DNA of 64,000 bases. Source: Lactobacillus sp. (lineage in GTDB: Bacteria; Bacillota; Bacilli; Lactobacillales; Lactobacillaceae). Numbering within the stretch: position 1 is the stretch's first letter; each line of letters begins with the position of its first letter. Location: the NCBI GenBank assembly GCA_022651245.1, contig JALCQM010000011.1, positions 1-64,000 of the forward strand, written 5' to 3'. The notes beneath the pieces were generated by a model, which searched no databases, was not told where the DNA came from, and was given only the letters and a program-made list of their open reading frames with translations. Positions 52,064 to 60,731 of the stretch are shown here, in pieces. The position numbers and the translations under genes were made by a program.

Positions 52064-53617
52064 GTGAAAAAGAAAATTGAATCGCCCATGGGCATTCGCA
52101 CCACGCTCCAGTCGTTGTGGCAATTTGTCGTGGCAAACAAGGGGCCAGTGGCGCTCATCTATGCGCTGACATGGGTGCTGTATGCGCCAATCATCACCAA
52201 CTTCAACTACTCGATCGATTCTGAAGTGCTGGTAAGCAAGCCGCATCACTTACTGTATTCGTGGCTGGGGATCGGCTGCTTCGGGCTAGTGGCGCTTAAG
52301 AAGCTCGCCATGGTCGGGCTCACGATGAACCCGTATTTCACCAACACCATGGCGGTGCTTTTCCTTGCTAGCGCCGGCGTGCTGGTGTTCTACTTATTGG
52401 CCGCGTTACCGAAAATGGGCCGCTGGCTGAAGCTGCTATTGGTCGGTGTTTTTGTGGCGTCACCGGTGCACGTCGAACAAGTGGCCTTCACCCTGCAAGC
52501 GGCACAATTCTTCTTCGCAGTCGCTTGCTTGACCCTTGCAGTGGTGCTGGTGGGCCAGCCGAACCGCAAAACCAGTTGGCCGGCCTTGGCCCTGGCCGCG
52601 GTGGCGCTAGTCGTGAGTTTTAGTGTCTATCCATCTTTGGCCACTGGCTATGTGGCCTTGGCAATTTTAGTCAACCAAGTCGCCGCCCTCGCACACGCCA
52701 CCATGCGGTTATCGGTGTGGTTCAAAGCCTATCTCAAGTACATCTTGGTCTTCGGCGTCGGGGTGTTGGGTTATAAGTTGCTGGATCAGCTGGCGATGCA
52801 CATGCTGGGGGTCCAAGCGGATGACTATGTGACCAAAGGCATTGTCTGGGGGAAATTACCGCTAGCGCAGATCTGGCAGGCGATCACGACCCAGTTCAGC
52901 CAACATTATCTGGCGCTACAAGCGCCTTTTGCGCTGGCGTGGTTGACTTACCTGCTAGGGTTAAGCGTGGGCTTGTGGCTGTTGGCGGCGGTCCGCCAAA
53001 GACGGCTGCGTTTGCCGTTACTACTCAATACCTTGAGTGCCTACCTGGTGTCGCTGGCGTTACTCGTGGTGATGGGCACCTCGATCGGCCCGGTGCGCTC
53101 GATGACGCCGACCGTACCAGTGGTGCTGGTGACGCTGCTCATGACGAGCATGGCCTTGCTCAACTGGCGGCGCGCGCAGCCGCTGATCGGCGTGGTCGTC
53201 GCGGCATTACTGGTCTTTTTAGGGAAAAATACTATGGATCTTGAGCAAACTGAGATCTTAACTTATCAGGCCGCGGACCGAACGGCAGACCTGCTGGTCC
53301 AAAAAGTTGCAGAACGCGGCATTACCGATTACGGGCACTATACTTTGAGCGTGGTCGGCGGCAAACTGTTCGCCAGCCCATTAACGACCATGGGCGACGT
53401 GGTCGGCCATAGCTTCTGGGATTGGGATAGTAGTTCACCGGTGAAAAGCACGGGCCGCATCACCGGCTTCTTGCGGAGCAAAGGCTATCCATTTCAAGAA
53501 AGTTCGGCGGCGACCTATCAACAAGCGCTGCAAACCGCGACCCATATGGGCGTCTTTCCGGCTGCAAGCGGCCTGCGCATCCAAGGCCACCACATCATCG
53601 TGAAGCTCAGCCAGTAA
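52064..53617 (+). CDS. GtrII-like multi-spanning glucosyltransferase domain protein
   Basis: The protein has about eleven hydrophobic segments. The early FNYSIDSEVLV, with an acidic residue in the first extracellular loop, and the LLYSWLGIGCFGLVALKKL segment resemble the GtrII glucosyltransferase family (GT-C fold). A C-terminal extracellular domain of about 110 residues follows the last helix. GTG 52064 is chosen as it follows GGGGGT by seven bases; the ATG 24 bases later is an alternative. It could decorate surface polymers. The gene stands alone between terminators. Confidence 0.75.
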   Translation: MKKKIESPMGIRTTLQSLWQFVVANKGPVALIYALTWVLYAPIITNFNYSIDSEVLVSKPHHLLYSWLGIGCFGLVALKKLAMVGLTMNPYFTNTMAVLFLASAGVLVFYLLAALPKMGRWLKLLLVGVFVASPVHVEQVAFTLQAAQFFFAVACLTLAVVLVGQPNRKTSWPALALAAVALVVSFSVYPSLATGYVALAILVNQVAALAHATMRLSVWFKAYLKYILVFGVGVLGYKLLDQLAMHMLGVQADDYVTKGIVWGKLPLAQIWQAITTQFSQHYLALQAPFALAWLTYLLGLSVGLWLLAAVRQRRLRLPLLLNTLSAYLVSLALLVVMGTSIGPVRSMTPTVPVVLVTLLMTSMALLNWRRAQPLIGVVVAALLVFLGKNTMDLEQTEILTYQAADRTADLLVQKVAERGITDYGHYTLSVVGGKLFASPLTTMGDVVGHSFWDWDSSSPVKSTGRITGFLRSKGYPFQESSAATYQQALQTATHMGVFPAASGLRIQGHHIIVKLSQ

Positions 53618-53638
53618 CGGTCGGCTCTTGGCGCACCA

Positions 53639-53687
53639 AAAAAGTCTGGGACAGCAAGCCATCATCGCTTGCTGTCCCAGACTTTTT
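53639..53687. terminator. Bidirectional terminator between gtrII-like and arsR genes
   Basis: A perfect 21-base stem holds AAAAAGTCTGGGACAGCAAG and its complement around a seven-base loop. The GTCTGGGACA core is a common Lactobacillales terminator word. Confidence 0.95.
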
Positions 53688-54010
53688 CATTCTCCGTGGC
53701 GCTTGCCGCGCAGCACGTGGTCGGCGTGGGCCAAGGTCTTGTCGACCACAGCCAAAATATGAGGGTCGTCTAGGCGATAGTAGATGGACTTGCCTTCGCG
53801 GCGGGTATCGACAAGCTGGTATTGGCGCAGGTGGGCGAGCTGGTGGGAAACCACCGACTGTTCGCAGCCTAAGGCCGCCACCAGTTCACTGACGTTGTAC
53901 TCGCGTTGTTCTAAGAGGTTCAGCATCTGCAAGCGGATGGGATGGCTTAAGAGTTTATAGATGCGAACGGCTTCTTCTAAATGGGCATCATCAATAAGAT
54001 GTTCAGACAT
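53687..54010 (-). CDS. ArsR/SmtB metal-sensing repressor, CzrA-like
   Basis: The 107-residue winged-helix repressor has its recognition region at [20 protein letters not shown]. The C-terminal helix carries D82, H84, H95 and H98, which is exactly the spacing of the alpha-5 zinc site of CzrA/SmtB. The CadC-type N-terminal Cys pair is missing. The start is ATG 54010 behind AGGAGGAT. It is divergent from a CadD transporter across 57 bases that contain a palindrome, so it probably releases that promoter on Zn or Cd. Confidence 0.88.
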   Translation of the reverse strand: MSEHLIDDAHLEEAVRIYKLLSHPIRLQMLNLLEQREYNVSELVAALGCEQSVVSHQLAHLRQYQLVDTRREGKSIYYRLDDPHILAVVDKTLAHADHVLRGKRHGE

Positions 54011-54026
54011 GCGAAATCCTCCTTCG

Positions 54027-54044
54027 TATGTTATTATCAACATA
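54027..54044. promoter_or_regulatory. Probable ArsR operator between arsR and cadD
   Basis: TATGTT-N6-AACATA is a perfect inverted repeat, followed at once by TGAACTTCA, an additional short palindrome. Both lie in the divergent gap, where SmtB-type sensors bind. Confidence 0.6.
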
Positions 54045-54067
54045 TGAACTTCAGGGAGGAGTTGCAC

Positions 54068-54661
54068 ATGTTAACATCAATTCTAACGGGCGTTACGGCC
54101 TATATCTCAACGAGTCTAGATTACCTCATTATTCTGATGGTCATTTTCGGTACCGTCAAGCCCCACCAGCGCCACCTAGTGTACTGGGGGGACCTGCTGG
54201 GGACCAGCATCTTAGTGGCGGCGAGCCTGTTTATGGCCTTCGTCTTGAAACTGGTCCCAGCCGAGTGGGTCTTGGGACTGATCGGCTTGATTCCAATTTA
54301 CATGGGACTCAAGTTGCTGATCAAAGGCGAAGACGATGACGACGATGCGATCGCCAGCCGCTTGAAGCAGGCCAACGTCGTCCTTAGCGTGGCGATGATC
54401 ACCGTGGCCACTTGTGGCGCCGACAACATCGGGGTCTATGTGCCGTTGTTTGCAGCCCAAACTTGGTCGAGCATCGTGATCATCTTGGTGACGTTTTTCG
54501 TGATGTTGTCGCTGTTTTGCTTCATCGGCGCGCAACTCGGGCGCCTGCCGGTGATCGCGACCGGGCTGGAGCGCTGGGGCCGCTGGATCACTAGCGTCGT
54601 CTACATCGGCATCGGGTGCTTCATCTTGATCGAAAGTGGCACCATCACCCATTTCTTCTAA
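54068..54661 (+). CDS. cadD: Cadmium resistance transporter CadD
   Basis: The 197-residue protein is a CadD family transporter with about six helices. It opens with [23 protein letters not shown], has [14 protein letters not shown] before an acidic loop (EDDDDD near residue 83), and [21 protein letters not shown] 54068 follows GGGAGGAG; an earlier in-frame ATG lacks a site. The divergent CzrA-like repressor supports a role in divalent metal resistance. A related gene is at 42786. Confidence 0.88.
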   Translation: MLTSILTGVTAYISTSLDYLIILMVIFGTVKPHQRHLVYWGDLLGTSILVAASLFMAFVLKLVPAEWVLGLIGLIPIYMGLKLLIKGEDDDDDAIASRLKQANVVLSVAMITVATCGADNIGVYVPLFAAQTWSSIVIILVTFFVMLSLFCFIGAQLGRLPVIATGLERWGRWITSVVYIGIGCFILIESGTITHFF

Positions 54662-54667
54662 CCACAG

Positions 54668-54716
54668 GCGTCCTCGCGGCACGATTCGACTGAATCGCGG
54701 TGCGGGGGCGCTTTTT
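54668..54716 (+). terminator. Hairpin of the GAATCGCGGTGCG family, copy 1
   Basis: GCGTCCTCGC faces GCGGGGGCGC, with CGATTC/GAATCG at the top and TTTTT behind. The 3' arm (GAATCGCGGTGCGGGGGCGC) recurs near-identically at 56941 and 60760. Confidence 0.85.
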
Positions 54717-54719
54717 GGT

Positions 54720-55295
54720 TTAGGCCAACACCATGTCGTTGATCAAGGCGATGATCGCGTCTTCACTGAGTTGCGGGGCATAAGCTTCTTGCGCCAACTG
54801 GGCGTAACAAAAATCGACGATCACCGAAAACACCGTCTCGGCTAAAAACTCGGCCGGCAGAGGTTTGACCACGCCGCGTGCTTGATAATCTGTAAGCCGC
54901 TTGAACAAGGTGGTGAAAACGTGGCTGTCGCGGATGGTCGGCAACTGGGCGCGAAAACTCGGCTGGGCGCGGAAAGCGGCCACGATTTGAATCGAGGTCG
55001 GGTGTGTCTTGGCGAATTGCAACAAGGCGCGCGTGATTGCGGCGATCTGGGTCTGGGGGTCCAGGTCGGCGTTGAGCACCGGCGTGAGCGCAGCAGTCAG
55101 TAACTGTTGGTGGTAGGTAAACACCCCCAGCACTAACGCGTCTTTGTTCTTGAAGTAGGAATAGATGTTGGACTGGGCGCCGTTGATCCGTTTAGCCACC
55201 TTTACGGTCGAGGTCCCGGCCACGCCGGCTTCGATGATCGAGGCAGTGGTTTCATCGATGATTTGTTGGCGCATGGTTTCGTTTTTAGGTTTCAT
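54720..55295 (-). CDS. TetR family repressor of the adjacent SDR gene
   Basis: The 191-residue protein has an N-terminal TetR helix-turn-helix (VAKRINGAQSNIYSYFKNKDALVLG, given in part) and a ligand domain. It is divergent from a short-chain dehydrogenase, and two copies of a palindrome lie between them, one inside the SDR promoter. That makes it the likely repressor of the SDR gene and of itself. The ribosome binding site of the first ATG is weak; an ATG 21 bases later is possible. Confidence 0.88.
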   Translation of the reverse strand: MKPKNETMRQQIIDETTASIIEAGVAGTSTVKVAKRINGAQSNIYSYFKNKDALVLGVFTYHQQLLTAALTPVLNADLDPQTQIAAITRALLQFAKTHPTSIQIVAAFRAQPSFRAQLPTIRDSHVFTTLFKRLTDYQARGVVKPLPAEFLAETVFSVIVDFCYAQLAQEAYAPQLSEDAIIALINDMVLA

Positions 55296-55311
55296 GGCTT
55301 CATTTTACCAG

Positions 55312-55370
55312 TTGACAAGCGATAGGTCTATCGCTATACTGCAAACAGTTTAACAGATAGACCTATCGCT
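55312..55370 (+). promoter_or_regulatory. SDR promoter with two TetR operators
   Basis: TTGACA (55312-55317) and TATACT (55335-55340) are 17 bases apart. The spacer is filled by the palindrome AGCGATAG-GT-CTATCGCT (55318-55335). A second copy, AGATAGACCTATCGCT, lies at 55355-55370 in the leader. Binding at both would block polymerase entry and escape. Confidence 0.85.
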
Positions 55371-55385
55371 AAAAGGAGAATACAC

Positions 55386-56192
55386 ATGAAAAAAGTCGCA
55401 TTAGTCACCGGCGCATCGTCGGGAATCGGGGAACAAGTCGCCTTACAGCTGGCGGATCAAGGCTACCAAGTGGTGGGCGGCGCCCGGCACATCGCCGAAT
55501 CGAAAGCCTTTACCGCTCGCGGCATCACCACGCACCAATTGGACGTGACGGCACACGAAAGCGTGGTGGCCTTCGTCGCCGATACCGTCAAGCAGTACGG
55601 GCGGGTGGATGTGGTGGTCAACTCGGCGGGTTACGGGTCGTTTGGCGCACTGGAGGAGGTGCCGCTAGCGGAAGCCCGGCGGCAGCTGGACGTGAACGTT
55701 CTCGGCGCCATGGACCTGGTCCAACAGGTCACGCCGTACATGCGGCAACAACATAGTGGCAAGGTCATCAACATTTCGTCGATGGCGGGCCAGACCTACG
55801 GCGTGCTCGGAGGCTGGTACTTCGTCTCCAAGCACGCACTGGAAACCATGAGCGATGTTTTGCGCTTGGAATTGGCGCCTGCGGGGATCGACGTGGTGAT
55901 CGTCGAACCAGGCGTGACGGCCACCAATTGGGCGAGCGTCACCAATCAAAAAATGGCGGCGGCGACCCCGGATGATTCGCCGTACCAGGCGCTGGCCGCC
56001 AAGCAAGCGGCGATGATCACCCATGCATCGCAAACCGCCGCCCAAGTCGCGCAGGTGGTGTGCAAGGCGATTGCGGCGCGCAAACCCAAAACGCGCTATG
56101 CAGTCCGCTGGCAAGAAGGGGTGATGATGACTTTATGGCGGCTGGCGAGCTACAAGCGCCAGGATAAGTTGGCGCTGCGGTTGGCGAAGTAG
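55386..56192 (+). CDS. Short-chain dehydrogenase/reductase
   Basis: The 268-residue classical SDR has the cofactor motif TGASSGIGEQVA (residues 8-19), NSAGYG near 80, and the catalytic set with Ser in INISSMAG and YFVSK (YxxxK). The missing acidic residue at the end of strand 2 and Arg in GGARHIAE suggest NADPH preference. It is controlled by the divergent TetR regulator. The substrate is unknown; ketones or aldehydes are plausible. Confidence 0.9.
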   Translation: MKKVALVTGASSGIGEQVALQLADQGYQVVGGARHIAESKAFTARGITTHQLDVTAHESVVAFVADTVKQYGRVDVVVNSAGYGSFGALEEVPLAEARRQLDVNVLGAMDLVQQVTPYMRQQHSGKVINISSMAGQTYGVLGGWYFVSKHALETMSDVLRLELAPAGIDVVIVEPGVTATNWASVTNQKMAAATPDDSPYQALAAKQAAMITHASQTAAQVAQVVCKAIAARKPKTRYAVRWQEGVMMTLWRLASYKRQDKLALRLAK

Positions 56193-56280
56193 ACGAGATA
56201 GGCGCCAGTATTAGAGAAGGATACGCAAGTAATTCGCAGGAAATACGACATGATCTGTGACTGCTCATTGACCTATCAAC

Positions 56281-56312
56281 GACTAGCCATTGTCTAGCCA
56301 ATGTGGTATTGT
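56281..56312 (+). promoter_or_regulatory. Promoter and repeats of the toxin-antitoxin operon
   Basis: The direct repeats CTAGCCATTG and CTAGCCAATG (56283-56303) precede an extended -10 (TGG-TATTGT, 56304-56312). Antitoxins of this kind usually bind such repeats to repress their own operon. Confidence 0.5.
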
Positions 56313-56333
56313 TTAAGCGCAGGAGGCGATAGC

Positions 56334-56612
56334 ATGAGCACAAAAAAGAAAGCAGTGATTACTGCACGGGTCGATTTGGATACCAAAGAGCGCGCCCGGA
56401 AAGTATTTGAGAATGCTGGTTTGGATATGACAACTGCGATCAATATCTATTTGAAAAAGGCGATTGCGATCAATGGCGTCCCATTTGCCGTGACCGCCAA
56501 CGATTCACTAGACGAAGCGACCTTGCGCGCTCACGAAGAAATTAAACGGGGCGAGTATGACAGCTTTGACAGCGTCGATGACTGGTTTAAGGATTTAACT
56601 GATGGAAATTAG
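56334..56612 (+). CDS. RelB/DinJ family antitoxin
   Basis: The 92-residue protein has an N-terminal ribbon-helix-helix segment (AVITARVDLDTKERARKVFENAGLDMTTAINIYLKKA, seen in part as DLDTKERARKV and GLDMTTAINIYL). The acidic C terminus would wrap and neutralise the toxin. ATG 56334 follows AGGAGGCGAT. It overlaps the toxin gene by 11 bases. Confidence 0.92.
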   Translation: MSTKKKAVITARVDLDTKERARKVFENAGLDMTTAINIYLKKAIAINGVPFAVTANDSLDEATLRAHEEIKRGEYDSFDSVDDWFKDLTDGN

Positions 56613-56889
56613 GCAAGCTAAGTTATTTAAAAAACAAGCACGATTGATGCAAAAACGCGGCGCGAATATGCTTGAATTGCGAGCCGCCGTTGAGGCAATC
56701 GTTGCCAATGACCGGACTCAGCTTGCCAAAATGCGCGACCACGTGTTGAAAGGACGACTGAAAGCTGATCGTGAGTTGCACATCAGTGGCCGCGGTGATT
56801 GGTTATTACGCTACCGGGTCACTGGCGACACAGTGGTTCTATGGTTGCTAGCGACTGGTTCGCATCGAGATGTGCTAAGCATTGAATAA
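56602..56889 (+). CDS. YafQ family mRNA interferase toxin
   Basis: The 95-residue RelE-superfamily toxin matches YafQ. Conserved elements are FKKQARLMQKRG, DHVLKGRLKADRELHISGRGDWLLRY and the terminal GSHRDVL. Catalytic His residues are present in DHVL, ELHI and GSHRD. YafQ cuts mRNA on the ribosome. It is coupled to the upstream antitoxin, and no truncation is seen. Confidence 0.92.
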   Translation: MEIRQAKLFKKQARLMQKRGANMLELRAAVEAIVANDRTQLAKMRDHVLKGRLKADRELHISGRGDWLLRYRVTGDTVVLWLLATGSHRDVLSIE

Positions 56890-56912
56890 TCGCGTGATTT
56901 CACGCCATAACC

Positions 56913-56965
56913 AGCGCCCCCACACCACGGTTCGTTCCTCGAATCGCGGTGCGGGGGCGCTTGTA
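56913..56965 (+). terminator. Hairpin of the GAATCGCGGTGCG family, copy 2
   Basis: AGCGCCCCC pairs with GGGGGCGCT, continuing to CGGTTCG/CGAATCG at the top. It lies 24 bases behind the toxin gene and ends in TTGTATTT. Confidence 0.8.
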
Positions 56966-57149
56966 TTTCTAGGTCTGAAAACCCGCTGCTTAGCTCGTGA
57001 TTGCTGTGCGTTGTGCTTGCCTAGTCATAAGTGACCTGTCTTGTCGCGTTAAAGGTAGCAAAACCAAGGCCAGTTGCGTTAGGATGTGAAGGTAAGATTT
57101 TCAGAAAAAGACCATAGGCGCGGCATCGCCTACAGAAAGCAGGGGTATT

Positions 57150-58592
57150 GTGTTGAAACGAGGGCTCGTCGCCGTGTTGGTGTTGGCGGCGTTAGGGTTG
57201 GGGAAGCGGCAGCCGGTGCAGGCAGCGCCGCCGGTTAGTGATCAGGCGTTGCAAGCGTATGTGGCGCATTTGAGTTTGCAACGGCAGCTGGGGCAGTTGT
57301 TCATCGCCTATGCGCCGGCCAACGCGAAAGCCGCCAAGCAAGCGGTGGCCAAGTACCACCTAGGCGGCTTGGTGTTGTTCGGGGTAGATTTTGCCCACGG
57401 TAATGCGGCCACCAAGCGCCGGATCGCCAGTTACCAGCACGCGAGCACGGTGCCGCTGTTGATCGCGACGGATCAAGAAGGCGGCAGCGTTTCGCGGCTC
57501 AGTGGCAGTCCCAATTATGCCAACCGGCCGTGGTTGTCGCCGCAAGAGGCGTATTATCGTGGCGGTATGCCAGGCGTTTTGCGTGAGGCCGCCCAGATGC
57601 AAGCCGCGTTGCAGCGCGTCGGGGTGAACTGGAATTTTGCCCCGTTGGCCGACGTGGCGCCGGACCCCAAGAGTTATATCTACACGCGCACCATGGGGCT
57701 AGGGTATCAAGGGACAGCCGCGTATATTCGCCAAGTTGTGCCAGTGATGCAAACCGGCAAAGTGGCGGCGACGTTGAAGCATTTTCCCGGGTATGGGGAT
57801 GACGGCAATACCCACACTGGTTTTGCCGCCGATGACCGGCCGCTGACGCAGTTGACCCAAGCAGACTTGTTGCCTTTTGAGGCGGGGATCAAGCAACACG
57901 TGGCGGCGATCATGGTCACCCACATCATGTTGCCGGCGCTCGACGCGGCGTACCCGGCCTCGCTGTCGCACAAAGTCGTGACTGGCTTGTTGCGCCAAAA
58001 GCTCCACTATTCGGGCATCATCATCACCGACGGGTTGGAAATGGCGGCGATCACCGATTTCGCCAAGGCCCATCACCTCAACGCCGATGTGGCCGCAGTG
58101 CAAGCCGGCAATGACTGCCTGCTCAATGATGATTACGCCACCGGCATCCCCGCGTTGGCCAAGGCGGTGCAAATTGGGAAGCTCAGCCGCCAACAAGTGG
58201 CTGCCTCTGTGTTGCGGGTGCTGAAGTTGAAGCGGCAACTCGGCTTGCTTGACAGCAAGCAGTTCCCACCGGCGCAAGTGCGGGTGACCAAGCACCAAGA
58301 AGCGCGGCGCAGCGTCGTCGTGTCTGGGCAAGTCTATGCGGCGAAGGCCCGGCGCGTCCAGGCGGTCGTCGCGGGGAAAACAGTCGCCAGCGCACCGCTC
58401 AAGGCTGATGGCCGCTACCGCTTGCGCGTGGCTAAAACAACGGCGGTCCAGCACGTGCGATTGCAGGCCAGCGGTGCGGCGGTAGCCAAGCTCAAGGTAG
58501 CGGCGAAACCGGCGTGGTGGCCTTATGTGGCTGGGGCGCTCGGTAGCGTGGCGGTGCTTTTGGCCGCTGTCTGGTGGCGACTGCGGCGGTAG
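57150..58592 (+). CDS. Membrane-anchored GH3 beta-N-acetylhexosaminidase-like enzyme
   Basis: A signal peptide with AQA-like cleavage (PVQAAPP) leads a GH3 domain (about 40-350). NagZ-type motifs are visible: ATDQEGGSVSRL, the KHFPGYGDDGNTHTG loop with its Asp-His dyad, and IIITDGLEM with the nucleophile Asp. A small beta domain (about 385-450) and a C-terminal transmembrane helix with positive tail follow. The enzyme likely trims peptidoglycan or glycans at the outer membrane face. The GTG 57150 start could instead be TTG 57153. Confidence 0.85.
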   Translation: MLKRGLVAVLVLAALGLGKRQPVQAAPPVSDQALQAYVAHLSLQRQLGQLFIAYAPANAKAAKQAVAKYHLGGLVLFGVDFAHGNAATKRRIASYQHASTVPLLIATDQEGGSVSRLSGSPNYANRPWLSPQEAYYRGGMPGVLREAAQMQAALQRVGVNWNFAPLADVAPDPKSYIYTRTMGLGYQGTAAYIRQVVPVMQTGKVAATLKHFPGYGDDGNTHTGFAADDRPLTQLTQADLLPFEAGIKQHVAAIMVTHIMLPALDAAYPASLSHKVVTGLLRQKLHYSGIIITDGLEMAAITDFAKAHHLNADVAAVQAGNDCLLNDDYATGIPALAKAVQIGKLSRQQVAASVLRVLKLKRQLGLLDSKQFPPAQVRVTKHQEARRSVVVSGQVYAAKARRVQAVVAGKTVASAPLKADGRYRLRVAKTTAVQHVRLQASGAAVAKLKVAAKPAWWPYVAGALGSVAVLLAAVWWRLRR

Positions 58593-58612
58593 GTGCGGTG
58601 CCGGGCTAGCTT

Positions 58613-58621
58613 TGCTACAAT
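58613..58621 (+). promoter_or_regulatory. Extended -10 promoter of the gene at 58647
   Basis: TGC followed by TACAAT (58616-58621) lies 26 bases before the start codon; no clear -35 is present. Confidence 0.5.
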
Positions 58622-58646
58622 GGGCCTATGACCGGAGGAGGAAGAG

Positions 58647-59942
58647 ATGAAAAAATGGGGATGGGTGCTTACCGGCAGCATCGCGGTATTGTTGCTGCTT
58701 GGTGGCGGCCTTTTTTGGCGGCACCAGCAAGCCGCCACGGCTGCACAGGCGCAACAAAGCCAGCAATTGGCGCGCAACACCAAGGTGGCGCGCCGAATCA
58801 GTGCGCAGTGGACCAATCAGCACCACCACTACGTCAAGGCGAGTGTCGACGCAGACGGGCTCAAGCAGCTGACCGTCGCGCAGCACGACGCAGCCAAAAA
58901 CGCGCGCGGCCAAGCCGAACGCCAGGCGACGGCCAACGAGCTGGCCTTGAGCAAGCTCAAACGGGCATACGCTGCCACCAAACGGGTCAACGCGTTGTTC
59001 GACGCCCCAGCCTTGGTAGACGCCAAGCTGACGGGGGATCCGCTGATCGCGGCACACACCACTACCATTACGATCACCAAAGCGACGGCTAACGGCGTCA
59101 ACCCGACTTTGGCTAAGACTTTAGCGAACTTACGGACGCTGGCCAGTGCCCAAGTCGCCGAACGGACCACGCTCAAAGCGGCGGTCGCGAAGATCGCCGA
59201 CGATGGGACGCTTAAAGCTGACGTGACCAGCGCGGACTTGCAGGCGTTTCAAACGACGGTCGCCGGCCTCAAGTATCCGGCATTGGCGGCCAGTTACCAC
59301 AGCCTGCAAACCGCCGTAGCGACCAAACTGTCCGCGCTGAACCAACTCAAAGCGCTGGACGCTAAAGAGCGTGACCGACGGATCTTATACTTAGTCAGCG
59401 GCGTAGGGACGCACGAACCGGAGATGGCCATGATGTGGGCCTCTTGGATCAGCAATGGCCGCTTTGTCGGCGATACCTATCAGGCAGACGTGACCAATTT
59501 GAGCATGCGTGATGACCTGGACAGCACGGAAGTTGGGGCAGATGTGGTCGTCAAAGCGGATGGCACCCTTGTGGTTCACGAGCACCAGTCTGGGGCCAGC
59601 AAGACCTACGGCAACGTCTTAAAAGACATGCCGGCCGACTTGGCCACCCAACGTCCCGATCCCAACAGCAAGCCCGCGCCGAAGATCACAACTTTTGCCA
59701 CCTTGAAAACCTTGTTGCAGCAAGCCGGCGCGTCAATCGATGCCGACGCGCAAGCGCGCAGCGGTTCTGACCTAATCGGGGTGGCCAATGCCGATGGCAG
59801 CGGCTATTACTACGACAAGCGGGATAGTGGCATCTATACTTGCCACTATCCGGCCGCCAATGCCGCACCAATAGGCAGCCAACTGTCCCTTGAATTGACC
59901 GCGGCGGTGTGGCAAAAGGCGCTGGGGCAAACCGGCGATTAG
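58647..59942 (+). CDS. Membrane-anchored extracellular protein of unknown function
   Basis: The 431-residue protein has an N-terminal anchor (WVLTGSIAVLLLLGGGLFW). A helical, Ala/Lys/Gln-rich region (about 30-240) probably forms coiled coil. A C-terminal globular domain (about 250-431) contains LVSGVGTHEPEMAMMWASWI and SGYYYDKRDSGIYTCHYP. I recognise no family. It starts behind GGAGGAGG, 55 bases after the GH3 gene, and may work with it at the cell surface. Confidence 0.6.
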   Translation: MKKWGWVLTGSIAVLLLLGGGLFWRHQQAATAAQAQQSQQLARNTKVARRISAQWTNQHHHYVKASVDADGLKQLTVAQHDAAKNARGQAERQATANELALSKLKRAYAATKRVNALFDAPALVDAKLTGDPLIAAHTTTITITKATANGVNPTLAKTLANLRTLASAQVAERTTLKAAVAKIADDGTLKADVTSADLQAFQTTVAGLKYPALAASYHSLQTAVATKLSALNQLKALDAKERDRRILYLVSGVGTHEPEMAMMWASWISNGRFVGDTYQADVTNLSMRDDLDSTEVGADVVVKADGTLVVHEHQSGASKTYGNVLKDMPADLATQRPDPNSKPAPKITTFATLKTLLQQAGASIDADAQARSGSDLIGVANADGSGYYYDKRDSGIYTCHYPAANAAPIGSQLSLELTAAVWQKALGQTGD

Positions 59943-59994
59943 TGCCCGATCGTGATTAATTGCGGCGGGGTCCTTTTCTCATAGGGGCAAGTAT

Positions 59995-60003
59995 TGCTAT
60001 AAT
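59995..60003 (+). promoter_or_regulatory. Extended -10 promoter of the gene at 60044
   Basis: TGC directly precedes a consensus TATAAT (59998-60003), 41 bases before the start. Confidence 0.6.
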
Positions 60004-60043
60004 AGGAAGCATGTTATTCGGGATCTAGGAGGTCGTTGGGGCG

Positions 60044-60694
60044 ATGTTAGTGGGAAGTACGATGGCAAGTGGCGGGATCGGCGACACGCTGCTACATAAT
60101 ATGTTATTGCGGGAATTGGTGCTAGTCGCGCTGATTTTGATGCTGCTGATCCGGTTTTACTTTCAGTACGTCAACGCGGCGACGCGCAAAATTGAGCGCA
60201 TCCGGCGCCGGCGCACGCGCCAAACCTTGGTCAACACGCGGATCGCGTTGACGATTCTGGTGGTGGCGCTGCTCGCGGTGTTGGCTTATGACCGCTTGTT
60301 GCCGCATTTTGGCTACGGGGCCCAAGCAGCGCGGGTGAGCCAGACCAGCGCGCACAGCAGTATCGCTAAGATCAGCGTCAGCTCGTCGTCAACTTCGGCC
60401 AAAACCAGCAGCAGCCGTAGCAGCCAAGCCGCTAGCAGCACGACCACCTCGAGTAGTAGCAGCACCGAGATCACGGCCAAGCGGGCGGTGGCGATCGTCA
60501 AAAGCTACTATAGTAAACACCCCAACGATTCCGGGGCGAACGTCGACAGCTACTCTTACGTCGAAAAAGGCACCGATGATTCGGGTGCACCGGTTTTTGA
60601 AGTCGGCGGCTTCGTCACCAACCAAGACGGCAGCAGTTCCCAACAGCACCTATACTACGTGCATAAAGATGGTAAGTTCGACATTGCCTATTAA
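60044..60694 (+). CDS. Two-helix membrane protein with Ser-rich linker, unknown function
   Basis: The 216-residue protein has helices near residues 24-45 and 70-92 with a basic loop between (RRRRTRQTL). A Ser/Thr stretch (about 100-145) follows, then a small C-terminal domain ending QHLYYVHKDGKFDIAY. The repeated Ser suggests an extracellular linker. No family is recognised. Translation start is uncertain: AGGAGG lies 11 bases before ATG 60044, and an in-frame ATG occurs at 60062. Confidence 0.6.
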   Translation: MLVGSTMASGGIGDTLLHNMLLRELVLVALILMLLIRFYFQYVNAATRKIERIRRRRTRQTLVNTRIALTILVVALLAVLAYDRLLPHFGYGAQAARVSQTSAHSSIAKISVSSSSTSAKTSSSRSSQAASSTTTSSSSSTEITAKRAVAIVKSYYSKHPNDSGANVDSYSYVEKGTDDSGAPVFEVGGFVTNQDGSSSQQHLYYVHKDGKFDIAY

Positions 60695-60731
60695 ATCCGC
60701 AGGCTGAGACATGCGCAACGACCATAACAAC

